Shown here: positions 1 through 7,102 of the stretch, one piece after another
Layout: every line of letters starts with the position of its first letter
How positions within the stretch are numbered: position 1 is the stretch's first letter
From: an uncultured Lachnospiraceae bacterium
GTDB taxonomy: Bacteria; Bacillota; Clostridia; Lachnospirales; Lachnospiraceae
Assembly: GCA_900555195.1 (NCBI GenBank)
Contig: USKC01000046.1
Location: forward strand, 1 to 14,190
DNA length: 14,190 bases
Reading direction: 5' to 3'
Program-made: the position numbers and the translations under genes
The notes under the pieces: generated by a model
What the model saw: only the letters and a program-made list of their open reading frames with translations
The model's database searches: none
What the model was told of the DNA's origin: nothing

Positions 1-1175
1 ACTTTTTCCTTCAGCGCGCCTTTAAAGAATGCCTTTCTTTCCGGATCCTGTCTAGGCACTCCGCAATGATCAAACAGAATATCCGGCCCGGCTGCCACCT
101 TCCCAGGCTCCACATCAAACAGCAGGCCCACATTGTCGGAAACCATCTCCACGCTCTGCTTGGCAGGAGCATAGACCAGAAATGCAAAATCGATATTGGC
201 TGATATGTTCTGGAAAAGCCGCTCTCTGTAAATGCGGCCCTGCTCCCGGCCTTTCATAGCCTCCCGGCTCAAAAGAAGCGCCGTAATCAAAACCAGCGCA
301 ATCGTCAGTTCTGCAAAAGTAATGCCTACCATCCGTATAATTTCAGAAGATTCCTGCTGTAGAACACTTTTCGGCATGATGGAGATAAGATACCAGTTAT
401 AAGAATTCTCCATGGGAAGGAAGCACAAAAGGCTGCTCTCCCCTTTAAACTCCAGGCTGATGGTTCCTGCCTCTCCATTCTTCATCAGCTGCTGCAGTTT
501 CTCTTTTACTTTCTTGCTATTATTCTCCCGATCCAGAAACTCATAGATATCTTCCGTGTTCGATCCCGTGCTCTCTATGATCCACGAGCCCATGCATCCG
601 TCTACCACATAGGCATTTCCCGATCCTCCGCTGAATGTAAAAAGCGCAGGATCGTTGTATCTGGAAAGCGTCTTGTCCGCGTAGAGGGCTCCCACCTGCC
701 TGCCATCCGACAGTACAGGCGCCTGAAACGTAACCTGAAGCCTCCCGCTATCCCCCACATAGGCATCAGAATAACTGCGTTTTCCCTTGGAAAGCGCAGT
801 TTCTTCAAAAGGCAGGGCTGCCGCATCGACTCTTTCCCCGTCACTGTTGATTCCGGTGCCGTTTAAATCTATGTAATAGAATCGGAAGAATTCCGTCGCA
901 GCCGCATAATTGGCAAGAGTCTTCGCCGCATCCTTCTCCCCGCCGCTCATGACGAACAGGCTGGCAGAAGACTCGATCTGCTCCATGTCATTTTCAAGTT
1001 CGCTGCTGATGCTGCTCTGGATCATACGTGTGGAATTCATCAGCGACTGGCTGGAACCCTGGTTCATCTTTGTGGTAATGCTGTTCAGCAAAGAAAGCAT
1101 AAAAACGATGATAAGTGCCAAAAGGCAGATTACGCTGACTAAGATTATAATAGAACGCTTTTTATATTTCCTCAT
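1..1175 (-). CDS. Membrane sensor protein with extracytoplasmic Cache-like domain (partial, C-terminus beyond window)
   Basis: I read this as an open frame of 391 codons from an ATG at 1175 to the left edge with no stop, so the C-terminal part is missing. A short basic N-terminus (MRKYKKR) is followed by a membrane segment at about residues 8-30. An extracytoplasmic region of roughly 250 residues follows, with a Cache-like pattern (FYYIDLNG, then an APVLSDG..VGALYADK repeat-like strand). A second membrane segment lies at about 283-303, and a cytoplasmic PAS-like stretch starts near residue 315 (NISANIDFAFLVYAP). This is the layout of receptor proteins such as hybrid histidine kinases or diguanylate cyclases. 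The output domain is outside the window, so I do not choose between them. The ribosome binding site AGGGGAG is only about 3-4 bases from the ATG, a little tight. It has its own promoter downstream of the pflB terminator, so it is probably transcribed separately from pflB. Confidence 0.75.
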   Translation of the reverse strand, partial: MRKYKKRSIIILVSVICLLALIIVFMLSLLNSITTKMNQGSSQSLMNSTRMIQSSISSELENDMEQIESSASLFVMSGGEKDAAKTLANYAAATEFFRFYYIDLNGTGINSDGERVDAAALPFEETALSKGKRSYSDAYVGDSGRLQVTFQAPVLSDGRQVGALYADKTLSRYNDPALFTFSGGSGNAYVVDGCMGSWIIESTGSNTEDIYEFLDRENNSKKVKEKLQQLMKNGEAGTISLEFKGESSLLCFLPMENSYNWYLISIMPKSVLQQESSEIIRMVGITFAELTIALVLITALLLSREAMKGREQGRIYRERLFQNISANIDFAFLVYAPAKQSVEMVSDNVGLLFDVEPGKVAAGPDILFDHCGVPRQDPERKAFFKGALKEK

Positions 1176-1209
1176 ACTCTCCCCTTGGCTTTCCTCAAAC
1201 TTTGCTATG

Positions 1210-1238
1210 ATTCTATCACAATTGGCATCATCCTGCAA
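1210..1238 (-). promoter_or_regulatory. Sigma-70-type promoter of the sensor gene
   Basis: On the minus strand there is TTGCAG (1233-1238), a 17-base spacer and TAGAAT (1210-1215). A TG one base upstream of the -10 box gives an extended -10. It lies about 35 bases before the sensor ATG and downstream of the pflB terminator. Confidence 0.6.
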
Positions 1239-1295
1239 TCTTCGCTACTGGAATCCAGAAATCTCGACGGATAACGCGTTATATACCCTCCCTTT

Positions 1296-1341
1296 AAAAA
1301 CAACAGAACCGGAAAACAGGGTTCCTCTGCTTCCGGTTCTG
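1296..1341 (-). terminator. Intrinsic terminator after pflB
   Basis: A perfect 11-bp stem, CAGAACCGGAA (1304-1314) with TTCCGGTTCTG (1331-1341), encloses a 16-base loop. On the minus strand it is followed by TTGTTTTT (1303-1296). It lies about 44 bases after the pflB stop and before the sensor promoter, so it should end the pflB transcript. The opposite strand is also pyrimidine-rich after the stem, but no plus-strand gene needs it. Confidence 0.8.
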
Positions 1342-1384
1342 CATTTCTCTATTCTATCTTCATAATCTATTCTGTCTTAACTTG

Positions 1385-3616
1385 CTACATTCTCTCATGG
1401 AATGTCCGGGAGATCACTTCTTTTTGCTGTTCTTTTGTCAACTTGTTAAAGTTGACCGCATATCCGGACACCCGGATCGTAAGGTTCGGATACTTTGCCG
1501 GATTGTTGTAGGCATCTACCAGCGTGTCGCGGTTTAAGACATTTACATTCAGGTGGTGCGCCATCTGTCCAAAGTAGCCATCCAGAACCGCGGTCAGATT
1601 CGAAAGCCGCTCTTCCTCCGTCTTGCCCATGGCCTGAGGCACGATGGAGAAGGTGTTGGAGATCCCATCCTTGCAGTATTGGTAGGAAATCTTGGCCACA
1701 GAGTTCAGGGATGCAAGCGCGCCGTTTATGTCTCTTCCGTGCATTGGATTTGCCCCGGGGGCAAACGGCTCTCCTGCTTTTCTCCCGTCAGGGGTGGCTC
1801 CCGTCTTCTTCCCGTACACCACGTTCGACGTGATGGTCAGGATCGATAGCGTCGGCTCTGCATCTCTGTACAGTTTCTGCTTCTTAAGTTCTTCATAGAA
1901 CAGTCTTACCTGCTCGCTGGCAATCTGGTCTGCCCGGTCGTCATCATTTCCAAAGGCCGGATACTCCCCGATAATCTCATAATCCGTAATCAGCCCCGTC
2001 TCCTCATCGCGGATACATCTGACTTTTGCATGCTTGATGGCTGACAATGAGTCTGCAAGAACGCTCATTCCCGCAATGCCAAATGCCATATACCGATGCA
2101 CGTCCGTATCATGAAGCGCCATCTGGGTCTTCTCATATGCATACTTGTCATGCATATAATGAATCACATTCATCGTATTGGCATACATATTCGCAAGCCA
2201 AGGCCGGTAGATATCAAGCAGTTCCATAACCTTGTCATATTCCAGATACTCGCCCTGGTATGGCTCATGTTTCGGTCCCACCTGCATATTATGCTTCTCG
2301 TCTTTTCCTCCGTTGAGCGCCATCAGAAGCATCTTGGCCAGGTTCGCCCTTGCGCCAAAGAACTGCATCTCTTTTCCGATTCTCATAGCCGAAACGCAGC
2401 AGGCGATTCCATAGTCATCCCCGAACTGCGGACGCATCAGGTCATCATTCTCATACTGGATGGCATCCGTATCGCAGGATACTTTTGCACAGAAGCGCTT
2501 GAAATTCTCCGGCAGATTCTTAGACCACAGTACGGTCAGGTTTGGTTCTGCGGATGGCTTCAGGTTATAGAGCGTATGCAGCATGCGGTAGCTGTTCTTG
2601 GTCACCAGCGTGCGTCCGTCCTCGCCCATGCCTCCTATGGATTCCGTAATCCACATGGGATCTCCAGCAAATAGATCATTGTATTCCGGCGTCCTCAAAT
2701 GCCTGGCCATGCGAAGCTTCATCACGAAGTCATCCACGATCTCCTGAACCTGTGTCTCATCTAAGATGCCTCTTTCAAGATCCCTTTCAAAATAAATATC
2801 CAGGAAGGTAGAGGTTCTGCCCAGGCTCATCGCTGCGCCATTCTGTTCCTTGATCGCTCCCAGATACGCAAAGTAGAGCCATTGAACCGCTTCTTTTGCA
2901 TTCTGGGCCGGCTGGCTGATGTCATAGCCGTACATGGCGGCCATTTCCTTTAATTTTCCAAGGAAATTAATCTGCTGATACAGTTCCTCCAGCTGGCGGA
3001 TGTGATCCACATCCATCGTCTCCATACTGATTCTGTCTTTATCTTTCTGCTTTTCTTCAATCAGGCGGTCCACGCCGTAAAGGGCCACTCTTCTATAATC
3101 TCCGATGATGCGTCCTCTTCCGTATGCATCCGGAAGGCCTGTGATCAGCCCGCAGTGCCTTGCCGCCTTGGTGGCTTTGTTATAGACGCGGAACACACCG
3201 TCATTGTGCGTGGTCCTGTATTGAAACTCGTCTTCTACCTTCTGGGACAATTCGTAGCCATAAGCCTTGCAGGCTTCTCTTGTCATCCGAAGTCCGCCAA
3301 AAGGATTGACGCCGCGCTTTAGCGGCCTGTCCGTCTGCAGCCCTACGATGATCTCCTTGTCTTTGTCGAGATAGCCGGGCTTATAGTTCAAAAGAGAGGT
3401 AACCGTATGGGTGTCAATATCCAGCACTCCGCCAAACTCTCTTTCCAGCACCAGCAGATTCTCGAATTTGTGCAGCAGTTCCTCCGTGCGTCCGGTAGCC
3501 GGCTTAAGGAACTCTTCGTTTCCTTCATAAGGCGCATAGTTCCTCTGGATAAAGTCGCGTACATTGATCTCTTCCTGCCATTTTCCTGTCTGAAATCCTT
3601 CCCATTGTGTAAACAT
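1385..3616 (-). CDS. pflB: Pyruvate formate-lyase (formate C-acetyltransferase)
   Basis: This glycyl-radical enzyme converts pyruvate and CoA to acetyl-CoA and formate in the cytoplasm. It is the anaerobic source of acetyl-CoA and of formate for one-carbon metabolism. The 743-residue product is close to the family's usual 750-760. The catalytic cysteine pair is Cys406-Cys407 in GIACCVSAM. The radical-bearing Gly718 sits in RVSGYAVNF, 25 residues from the C-terminus as in known enzymes. The open frame extends upstream to a TTG at 3652, but I start at the ATG at 3616 because AGGAGG lies 9 bases upstream and this gives the usual N-terminus (MFTQWEGF). Expression is probably set by the ZTP riboswitch and terminator in its leader. 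No activating enzyme (pflA) gene is adjacent: a terminator and an unrelated sensor gene follow. Installing the radical would need a PflA encoded elsewhere. Identification is firm. Confidence 0.97.
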   Translation of the reverse strand: MFTQWEGFQTGKWQEEINVRDFIQRNYAPYEGNEEFLKPATGRTEELLHKFENLLVLEREFGGVLDIDTHTVTSLLNYKPGYLDKDKEIIVGLQTDRPLKRGVNPFGGLRMTREACKAYGYELSQKVEDEFQYRTTHNDGVFRVYNKATKAARHCGLITGLPDAYGRGRIIGDYRRVALYGVDRLIEEKQKDKDRISMETMDVDHIRQLEELYQQINFLGKLKEMAAMYGYDISQPAQNAKEAVQWLYFAYLGAIKEQNGAAMSLGRTSTFLDIYFERDLERGILDETQVQEIVDDFVMKLRMARHLRTPEYNDLFAGDPMWITESIGGMGEDGRTLVTKNSYRMLHTLYNLKPSAEPNLTVLWSKNLPENFKRFCAKVSCDTDAIQYENDDLMRPQFGDDYGIACCVSAMRIGKEMQFFGARANLAKMLLMALNGGKDEKHNMQVGPKHEPYQGEYLEYDKVMELLDIYRPWLANMYANTMNVIHYMHDKYAYEKTQMALHDTDVHRYMAFGIAGMSVLADSLSAIKHAKVRCIRDEETGLITDYEIIGEYPAFGNDDDRADQIASEQVRLFYEELKKQKLYRDAEPTLSILTITSNVVYGKKTGATPDGRKAGEPFAPGANPMHGRDINGALASLNSVAKISYQYCKDGISNTFSIVPQAMGKTEEERLSNLTAVLDGYFGQMAHHLNVNVLNRDTLVDAYNNPAKYPNLTIRVSGYAVNFNKLTKEQQKEVISRTFHERM

Positions 3617-3625
3617 CTGATACTT

Positions 3626-3631
3626 CCTCCT
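3626..3631 (-). promoter_or_regulatory. Ribosome binding site that fixes the pflB start
   Basis: AGGAGG on the minus strand lies 9 bases before the ATG at 3616. The longer frame to the TTG at 3652 would place this site inside the coding region, so the ATG is preferred. Confidence 0.85.
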
Positions 3632-3690
3632 ATATTCTGAATATGACACCAATTCGCTGCTGCTCTCCTTTTATCCTGGTAATGATGGAC

Positions 3691-3723
3691 AAAAAAGAGC
3701 AGCATCAAAAAACGATGCTGCCC
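3691..3723 (-). terminator. Riboswitch-controlled intrinsic terminator in the pflB leader
   Basis: On the minus strand GGGCAGCATC (3723-3714) pairs with GATGCTGCTC (3706-3697) in a 10-bp stem with one G-U pair and a seven-base loop rich in T. A run of six T follows (3696-3691). The first four bases, GGGC, are also the 3' strand of riboswitch helix P3, so the terminator and the folded aptamer exclude each other. It lies about 75 bases before the pflB ATG. It could also stop read-through from the upstream flavoprotein gene. Confidence 0.88.
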
Positions 3724-3793
3724 AGACGGTCGGCTTGATTACAGATCTTCATTCCCTTGTGGTACTCCACATTATCCGTCAGTAATGAAGACC
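3720..3793 (-). promoter_or_regulatory. ZTP/ZMP riboswitch aptamer ('pfl motif')
   Basis: On the minus strand I can draw the whole known ZTP fold. P1 is a 10-bp helix (3793-3784 with 3753-3744, one G-U pair). The internal loop carries ACTGACGGAT on one side and AGGG on the other. P2 is TGTGG/CCACA (3771-3767 with 3762-3758) closed by a four-base loop. After a short linker comes the conserved 3' block CCGACCGTCTGGGC (3733-3720), in which GCC/GGC forms P3. The loop CCGTC (3729-3725) pairs perfectly with GACGG (3780-3776) of the internal loop to give the pseudoknot. ZTP riboswitches sense ZMP/ZTP, the AICAR nucleotides that build up when 10-formyl-tetrahydrofolate is short, and are generally ON switches. 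Here ligand binding would block the overlapping terminator and turn on pflB. The class is identified from memory of its consensus plus the visible pairing. Confidence 0.93.
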
Positions 3794-3812
3794 TTTGTCT
3801 ACTTGTATGAGG

Positions 3813-3842
3813 AGTATAACATCAGAAAGCCTCAAGTGTCAA
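3813..3842 (-). promoter_or_regulatory. Promoter of the pflB riboswitch transcript
   Basis: The minus strand has a consensus -35 TTGACA (3842-3837), an 18-base spacer and -10 TATACT (3818-3813), with TG one base before the -10. Reading the -10 as TTATAC gives a 17-base spacer. The expected start is near 3806, giving a leader of about 190 bases that contains the whole aptamer. The promoter begins only about 25 bases after the flavoprotein stop. Confidence 0.8.
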
Positions 3843-3867
3843 TTCGTCATTTTTACTAAATTTTATA

Positions 3868-5559
3868 TTACAGCATCTCTCTCTGGCAAGCTGTGCGGGC
3901 TGCAATCCGTCCAAAGCACAGGGCATGCCCAAGGCTATAGCCGCATGCAGGAACACCGTGGCCAAAATTGCCTGTATTCGCCACTTCTCCTGATGCAAAC
4001 AGTCCGGGGATGATTCGTCCCTCCTGATCCAGGACTCTTCCTGTAATGTCAATCTGAAGGCCGCCAAATGTTATGGAGGTGGCCGGCTTTAAGAATACCG
4101 CATAATAAACAGGGCCTTTCAATTCGTGCATCTGGCCTGCCGGCTTTTCGAAGTCTTCGTCAAATCCTGCGCGGCACAGCTCATTATAGCGATTCACCGT
4201 ATTTTCCAGAACCTCCGGGTCAACGCCCATCTTTCCTGCCAGTTCCTTTATGCTGCCGGCCTTGGGGGTATCTGGCAGGGTAAGCGCATAATTCAGCAGC
4301 TGGAAGGGCTCGTCGCCGCAGGTGATATACCATGCGCCAGCGCTTCCCGTACGCGCAAGTTCGGCCCCAACCAGGCTGTGGAACTGATATTCATTACAGA
4401 ACCGTTTCCCGCTGCGGGTCACGATCAGCCCTGACTCTTCATTGACGCCTGCCCCGCTTCGATCATGAAGCAGCATGGTCTGGAGATAGGGATGCTGGTA
4501 ATTTCTTGCCCCAATGGCTTCAGCAGCCCAGATTCCATCTCCCTGACTGGAATCCGGACAGTTATAATAGTAGTCCTTCATCCACGGAAACTTGGATTCT
4601 ACCAGTTCCCTGTTGGCTGCATATCCGCCTGTCCCCAGAATTACTCCCTGGCTGGCGTGGAAAGTCACGGTGCTGCCATCTTGCGTATCTACTGCTTTGG
4701 CTCCAACGACTCTTCCATCTTCTCTGATCAATTCTGACAGCGCCGTATTCAGAAGCGTAGTGCCGCCCAGTTCATGGAACCGGTTATTCAGCGGAACGAT
4801 GAAGCTGCCGCCCCATCCCATGGTCTGCCCTTCTCCGCCGACGCAATTGTGTATCCTCCATGGCAGCTGAGAGCCATGGGGCGCCTCTAAATCCTGTACC
4901 TCATGCCCCATCTTGATCAGCCATTCCAGGTTCTCATTGGCATGATAGCAGAAATAGTTGATCTTGGGATCATCCAGGAATCCGCCAGCTGCATTTTTCA
5001 AGAATCCGAACAGTTCCTGAGGCGAGTCATAGATTCCCTGCTCTCTCTGCATACGGGTATCTGCCGCAATCAGCTTGCCTCCGGATATTGCGGAAGATCC
5101 TCCTACGATTCCCTGCTTTTCCACCAGAACAACCTTGGCCCCGCAATCTGCGGCTTCCACGGCCGCGGACAGTCCTGCCAGGCCGCTGCCGAATACGACC
5201 ACATCTGCGTCAATCGTACGGTCCGGCTTCTTCGCGGGAACCGGTACCGGAACCTTCTTTAAGGCATCTGCATCCCCTCCGGCCTGCTCTACGCATGAGG
5301 CGACCGCATGCACGATAGCGCCGCACACTACTTCCGCTCCCACCACCATAGGAACTGCCAGCGACTGATGCTCGATAATCTTAGGAATGTAATATTCAAA
5401 AGGCGAACTCTCCAAGCCATATGCCTGCCCGTAGATTTCCTTATGCTTAACAATCTTAATGTCCGTGATCCGATCCTCTGAGAATGTAACCTCCAATATC
5501 ACCTTTCCTCTTACTCCATAGCCTTTTCCGGTATATGTCCCGGGTGTATAACTTGCCAT
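3868..5559 (-). CDS. FMN_bind/FAD_binding_2 flavoprotein, fumarate-reductase-like, substrate unknown
   Basis: The 563-residue protein has an N-terminal FMN_bind domain (about residues 5-95) and a FAD_binding_2 domain (about 118-560). The latter starts with the dinucleotide motif GSGLAG (124-129) and a GGSSAISGG segment. No signal peptide is visible, so it is probably cytoplasmic. Relatives include soluble fumarate, methacrylate and urocanate reductases and 3-ketosteroid dehydrogenases. Two oddities stand out. The flavinylation motif SGA[T/S] reads CGAI (79-82), without the Thr/Ser that normally carries FMN. The C-terminal substrate region reads TSITFGG and GHGVPACGYSLG rather than the HTMGG and NRLGGN of fumarate reductases, so the dicarboxylate-binding His and Arg appear absent. 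I infer an enone- or enoate-type reductase with an unassigned substrate. The start is supported by AAAGGAGAG about 9 bases upstream. It has its own promoter and is not clearly in an operon with pflB. Confidence 0.85.
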   Translation of the reverse strand: MASYTPGTYTGKGYGVRGKVILEVTFSEDRITDIKIVKHKEIYGQAYGLESSPFEYYIPKIIEHQSLAVPMVVGAEVVCGAIVHAVASCVEQAGGDADALKKVPVPVPAKKPDRTIDADVVVFGSGLAGLSAAVEAADCGAKVVLVEKQGIVGGSSAISGGKLIAADTRMQREQGIYDSPQELFGFLKNAAGGFLDDPKINYFCYHANENLEWLIKMGHEVQDLEAPHGSQLPWRIHNCVGGEGQTMGWGGSFIVPLNNRFHELGGTTLLNTALSELIREDGRVVGAKAVDTQDGSTVTFHASQGVILGTGGYAANRELVESKFPWMKDYYYNCPDSSQGDGIWAAEAIGARNYQHPYLQTMLLHDRSGAGVNEESGLIVTRSGKRFCNEYQFHSLVGAELARTGSAGAWYITCGDEPFQLLNYALTLPDTPKAGSIKELAGKMGVDPEVLENTVNRYNELCRAGFDEDFEKPAGQMHELKGPVYYAVFLKPATSITFGGLQIDITGRVLDQEGRIIPGLFASGEVANTGNFGHGVPACGYSLGHALCFGRIAARTACQREML

Positions 5560-5602
5560 ATTATCCGCTCTCCTTTCTTCATCTCTTCTATGTTATAAAT
5601 CC

Positions 5603-5631
5603 ACCATAATTTCCTGGGATTGCAAAGTCAA
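5603..5631 (-). promoter_or_regulatory. Promoter of the flavoprotein gene
   Basis: On the minus strand TTGACT (5631-5626), a 17-base spacer and TATGGT (5608-5603) make a good sigma-70-type promoter about 45 bases before the ATG. The -35 box overlaps one copy of a repeated TTGCAAAG motif (plus-strand 5620-5627 and 5637-5644). Confidence 0.6.
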
Positions 5632-5748
5632 CAGGCTTGCAAAGAATCATATACTATGCCGTTTTTTTGTCGCTTCCCTATGCGCTAAATATGTGGAAAC
5701 TGTCATCTGCCGCTGGCTTTTTGGATCTCTCCTCTTCCGCCGGAATGC

Positions 5749-5776
5749 TCACATCTTATCGGTTTTTCCATACACT
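5749..5776 (+). promoter_or_regulatory. Sigma-E-like sporulation promoter of cotJABC
   Basis: CATACACT at 5769-5776 matches the mother-cell sigma-E -10 consensus CATACANT exactly. Thirteen bases upstream lies TCACATC (5749-5755), a 5 of 7 match to the sigma-E -35 consensus. It is 35 bases before the cotJA start. In Bacillus subtilis cotJABC is transcribed by sigma-E, which agrees. Confidence 0.65.
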
Positions 5777-5810
5777 GTTATTGTAAACGTTTATGGAAGG
5801 AGCAAAGCAT

Positions 5811-6098
5811 ATGCCTAATTATCGCTATAACACATCTGATTGTACAAGACGCGGCCAAAGCGGCTGCAGCCGACAGACTTCGCCTGCGGCTGCTTCTGTC
5901 CGTCCGATGTCAAGCAAGCCGACATGCTGCGACGACAGAGCAGAATATGATGAGCTTAATGGCCTGCCAATCGCTATGGCTTACGTGCCATGGCAGCAAT
6001 GGCGGGCAATTTATGAAGTGGAAAAAGGATTCCACAGGGGTACGATATTCGAAGAATTAGATAAGCCATTCAAAGGGATAGGAGGTTGCTGCAAATGA
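5811..6098 (+). CDS. cotJA: Spore coat protein CotJA
   Basis: This 95-residue protein belongs to the CotJA family, a small spore-coat component made in the mother cell. The conserved core is at about residues 50-88 (LPIAMAYVPWQQW, then FEELDKPF). The first 45 residues are low in complexity and contain Cys11, Cys19, Cys39 and Cys40, and the C-terminus ends GGCCK, giving six cysteines that could cross-link in the coat. The frame opens earlier at an ATG at 5793, but I start at 5811 because GGAAGGAG (5795-5802) lies 8 bases upstream. The stop overlaps the cotJB start (ATGA), so the two are translationally coupled. It is the first gene of the sporulation operon cotJABC. Confidence 0.93.
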   Translation: MPNYRYNTSDCTRRGQSGCSRQTSPAAASVRPMSSKPTCCDDRAEYDELNGLPIAMAYVPWQQWRAIYEVEKGFHRGTIFEELDKPFKGIGGCCK

Positions 6099-6364
6099 CA
6101 GATAACAGGCCTTGCCGCAAAGATTTATTAGACTGGATCAACGTAGTCAGTTTTGCAGTAGATGACGTGAAACTGTTCCTGGATACGCACCCCTGCAACA
6201 AAGAGGCAATGGAATTCTTCGACGAATTCAAAAAGCAGCGCGTCCAGGCGCTGAAGGAATACGCCAAATATTATGGTCCTCTTACGCTTGATACCGCAAG
6301 CACTTGCACCGAACGCTGGAATTGGATCAACGAGCCATGGCCATGGCAGGAAGGGGGATGCTAA
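6095..6364 (+). CDS. cotJB: Spore coat protein CotJB
   Basis: This 89-residue protein is of the CotJB family, the second component of the CotJ coat complex. The typical pattern is visible: an LLDWINVVSFAVDDVKLFLDTHP segment (shown in part), then a helical EFFDEFKKQRVQALKEY stretch, then YYGPLT and a Trp-rich end (WNWINEPWPW). The start is the ATG at 6095, overlapping the cotJA stop, with AGGAGGT 8 bases upstream. The frame reaches slightly further to a TTG at 6086, which would destroy that site. Its stop lies only three bases before cotJC. It is expected to act with CotJA and CotJC in the mother cell during coat assembly. Confidence 0.93.
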   Translation: MTDNRPCRKDLLDWINVVSFAVDDVKLFLDTHPCNKEAMEFFDEFKKQRVQALKEYAKYYGPLTLDTASTCTERWNWINEPWPWQEGGC

Positions 6365-6367
6365 TAT

Positions 6368-6973
6368 ATGTGGAATTATGAGAAAAGACTCCAACATCCG
6401 GTAAGAATCACACAGACCAATCCCAAGATCGCTCAGGTCATCATCAGCCAGTTTGGCGGTCCTGATGGGGAACTGGCCGCATCTATGCGATATCTCTCCC
6501 AAAGATACACAATGCCTTACAAAGAGGTAACTGGCATCCTGACCGATATCGGCACGGAAGAACTGGCGCACATGGAAATGGTATGCGCCATCGTCCATCA
6601 GCTGACCAGGAATCTTACCCCGGAAGAAATCGAGAAATCCGGCCTCGGTCCCTACTATATTGACCATACCACCGCGCTCTGGCCCCAGGCAGCCGGAGGC
6701 GTGCCGTTCAACGCATGCCAGTTTCAGTCCAAAGGCGATATCATCACGGATTTAACGGAGGATCTCGCAGCAGAGCAGAAAGCCCGGACCACATATGACA
6801 ACATCCTCCGAACCGTAAAAGACGCTGATGTTGCAGAGCCGATACGCTTTTTGAGAGCTAGGGAAATCGTGCATTTTCAGCGTTTCGGTGAAGCACTCCG
6901 CATCGTCCAAGATAAATTGGATTCCAAAAACTTCTACGCTTTTAACCCGGAATTTGACAGGTGCAAGGAATAA
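6368..6973 (+). CDS. cotJC: Spore coat protein CotJC, manganese-catalase family
   Basis: The 201-residue protein is a ferritin-like four-helix protein of the manganese catalase family. All ligands expected for the dimanganese centre are present: Glu35 (GPDGELAA), Glu65 and His68 (GTEELAHME), Glu136 (LAAEQKARTTY) and His169 (AREIVHFQRF). It is shorter than soluble manganese catalases, as usual for CotJC, because the C-terminal extension is missing. The visible ligands suggest it could break down hydrogen peroxide in the coat, although activity is inferred. A GGAAGGGGG stretch precedes the ATG at 6368. It is the last gene of cotJABC and is followed by a hairpin. Confidence 0.95.
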   Translation: MWNYEKRLQHPVRITQTNPKIAQVIISQFGGPDGELAASMRYLSQRYTMPYKEVTGILTDIGTEELAHMEMVCAIVHQLTRNLTPEEIEKSGLGPYYIDHTTALWPQAAGGVPFNACQFQSKGDIITDLTEDLAAEQKARTTYDNILRTVKDADVAEPIRFLRAREIVHFQRFGEALRIVQDKLDSKNFYAFNPEFDRCKE

Positions 6974-7029
6974 CAATTATCCTTGCCAGTGTTGTCTTCC
7001 CATCATCCATTTGTCAGATCAGCAAATAA

Positions 7030-7067
7030 GCCCGCGGACAGCTGTTATACAACTGCCCTCCGCGGGC
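7030..7067 (+). terminator. Hairpin between cotJC and trmH, probably a two-way terminator
   Basis: A perfect 9-bp GC-rich stem, GCCCGCGGA (7030-7038) with TCCGCGGGC (7059-7067), encloses a 20-base loop that can pair further. The plus strand continues TACTTCTTTCATTTTC and the minus strand continues TTATTTGC. Both tails are only moderately T-rich. It sits between two convergent genes, 57 bases after cotJC and 36 bases after the trmH stop. Confidence 0.65.
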
Positions 7068-7102
7068 CTACTTCTTTCATTTTCACGATTTGCTCAACTC
7101 TT

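Noticed and set aside
910..1365. Plus-strand open frame of 151 codons
   Set aside because: It is antisense to the start of the sensor gene and its promoter, includes the terminator hairpin, has no ribosome binding site and no family resemblance.
2096..2674. Plus-strand open frame of 192 codons
   Set aside because: It lies wholly antisense within pflB, whose coding sequence is unambiguous; the product has no recognisable motif.
3617..3652. Twelve-codon N-terminal extension of pflB from a TTG
   Set aside because: The extension covers the AGGAGG site of the ATG at 3616 and does not fit the usual PflB N-terminus.
6128..6667. Minus-strand open frame of 179 codons
   Set aside because: It is antisense to cotJB and cotJC, which carry clear family motifs and ribosome binding sites.
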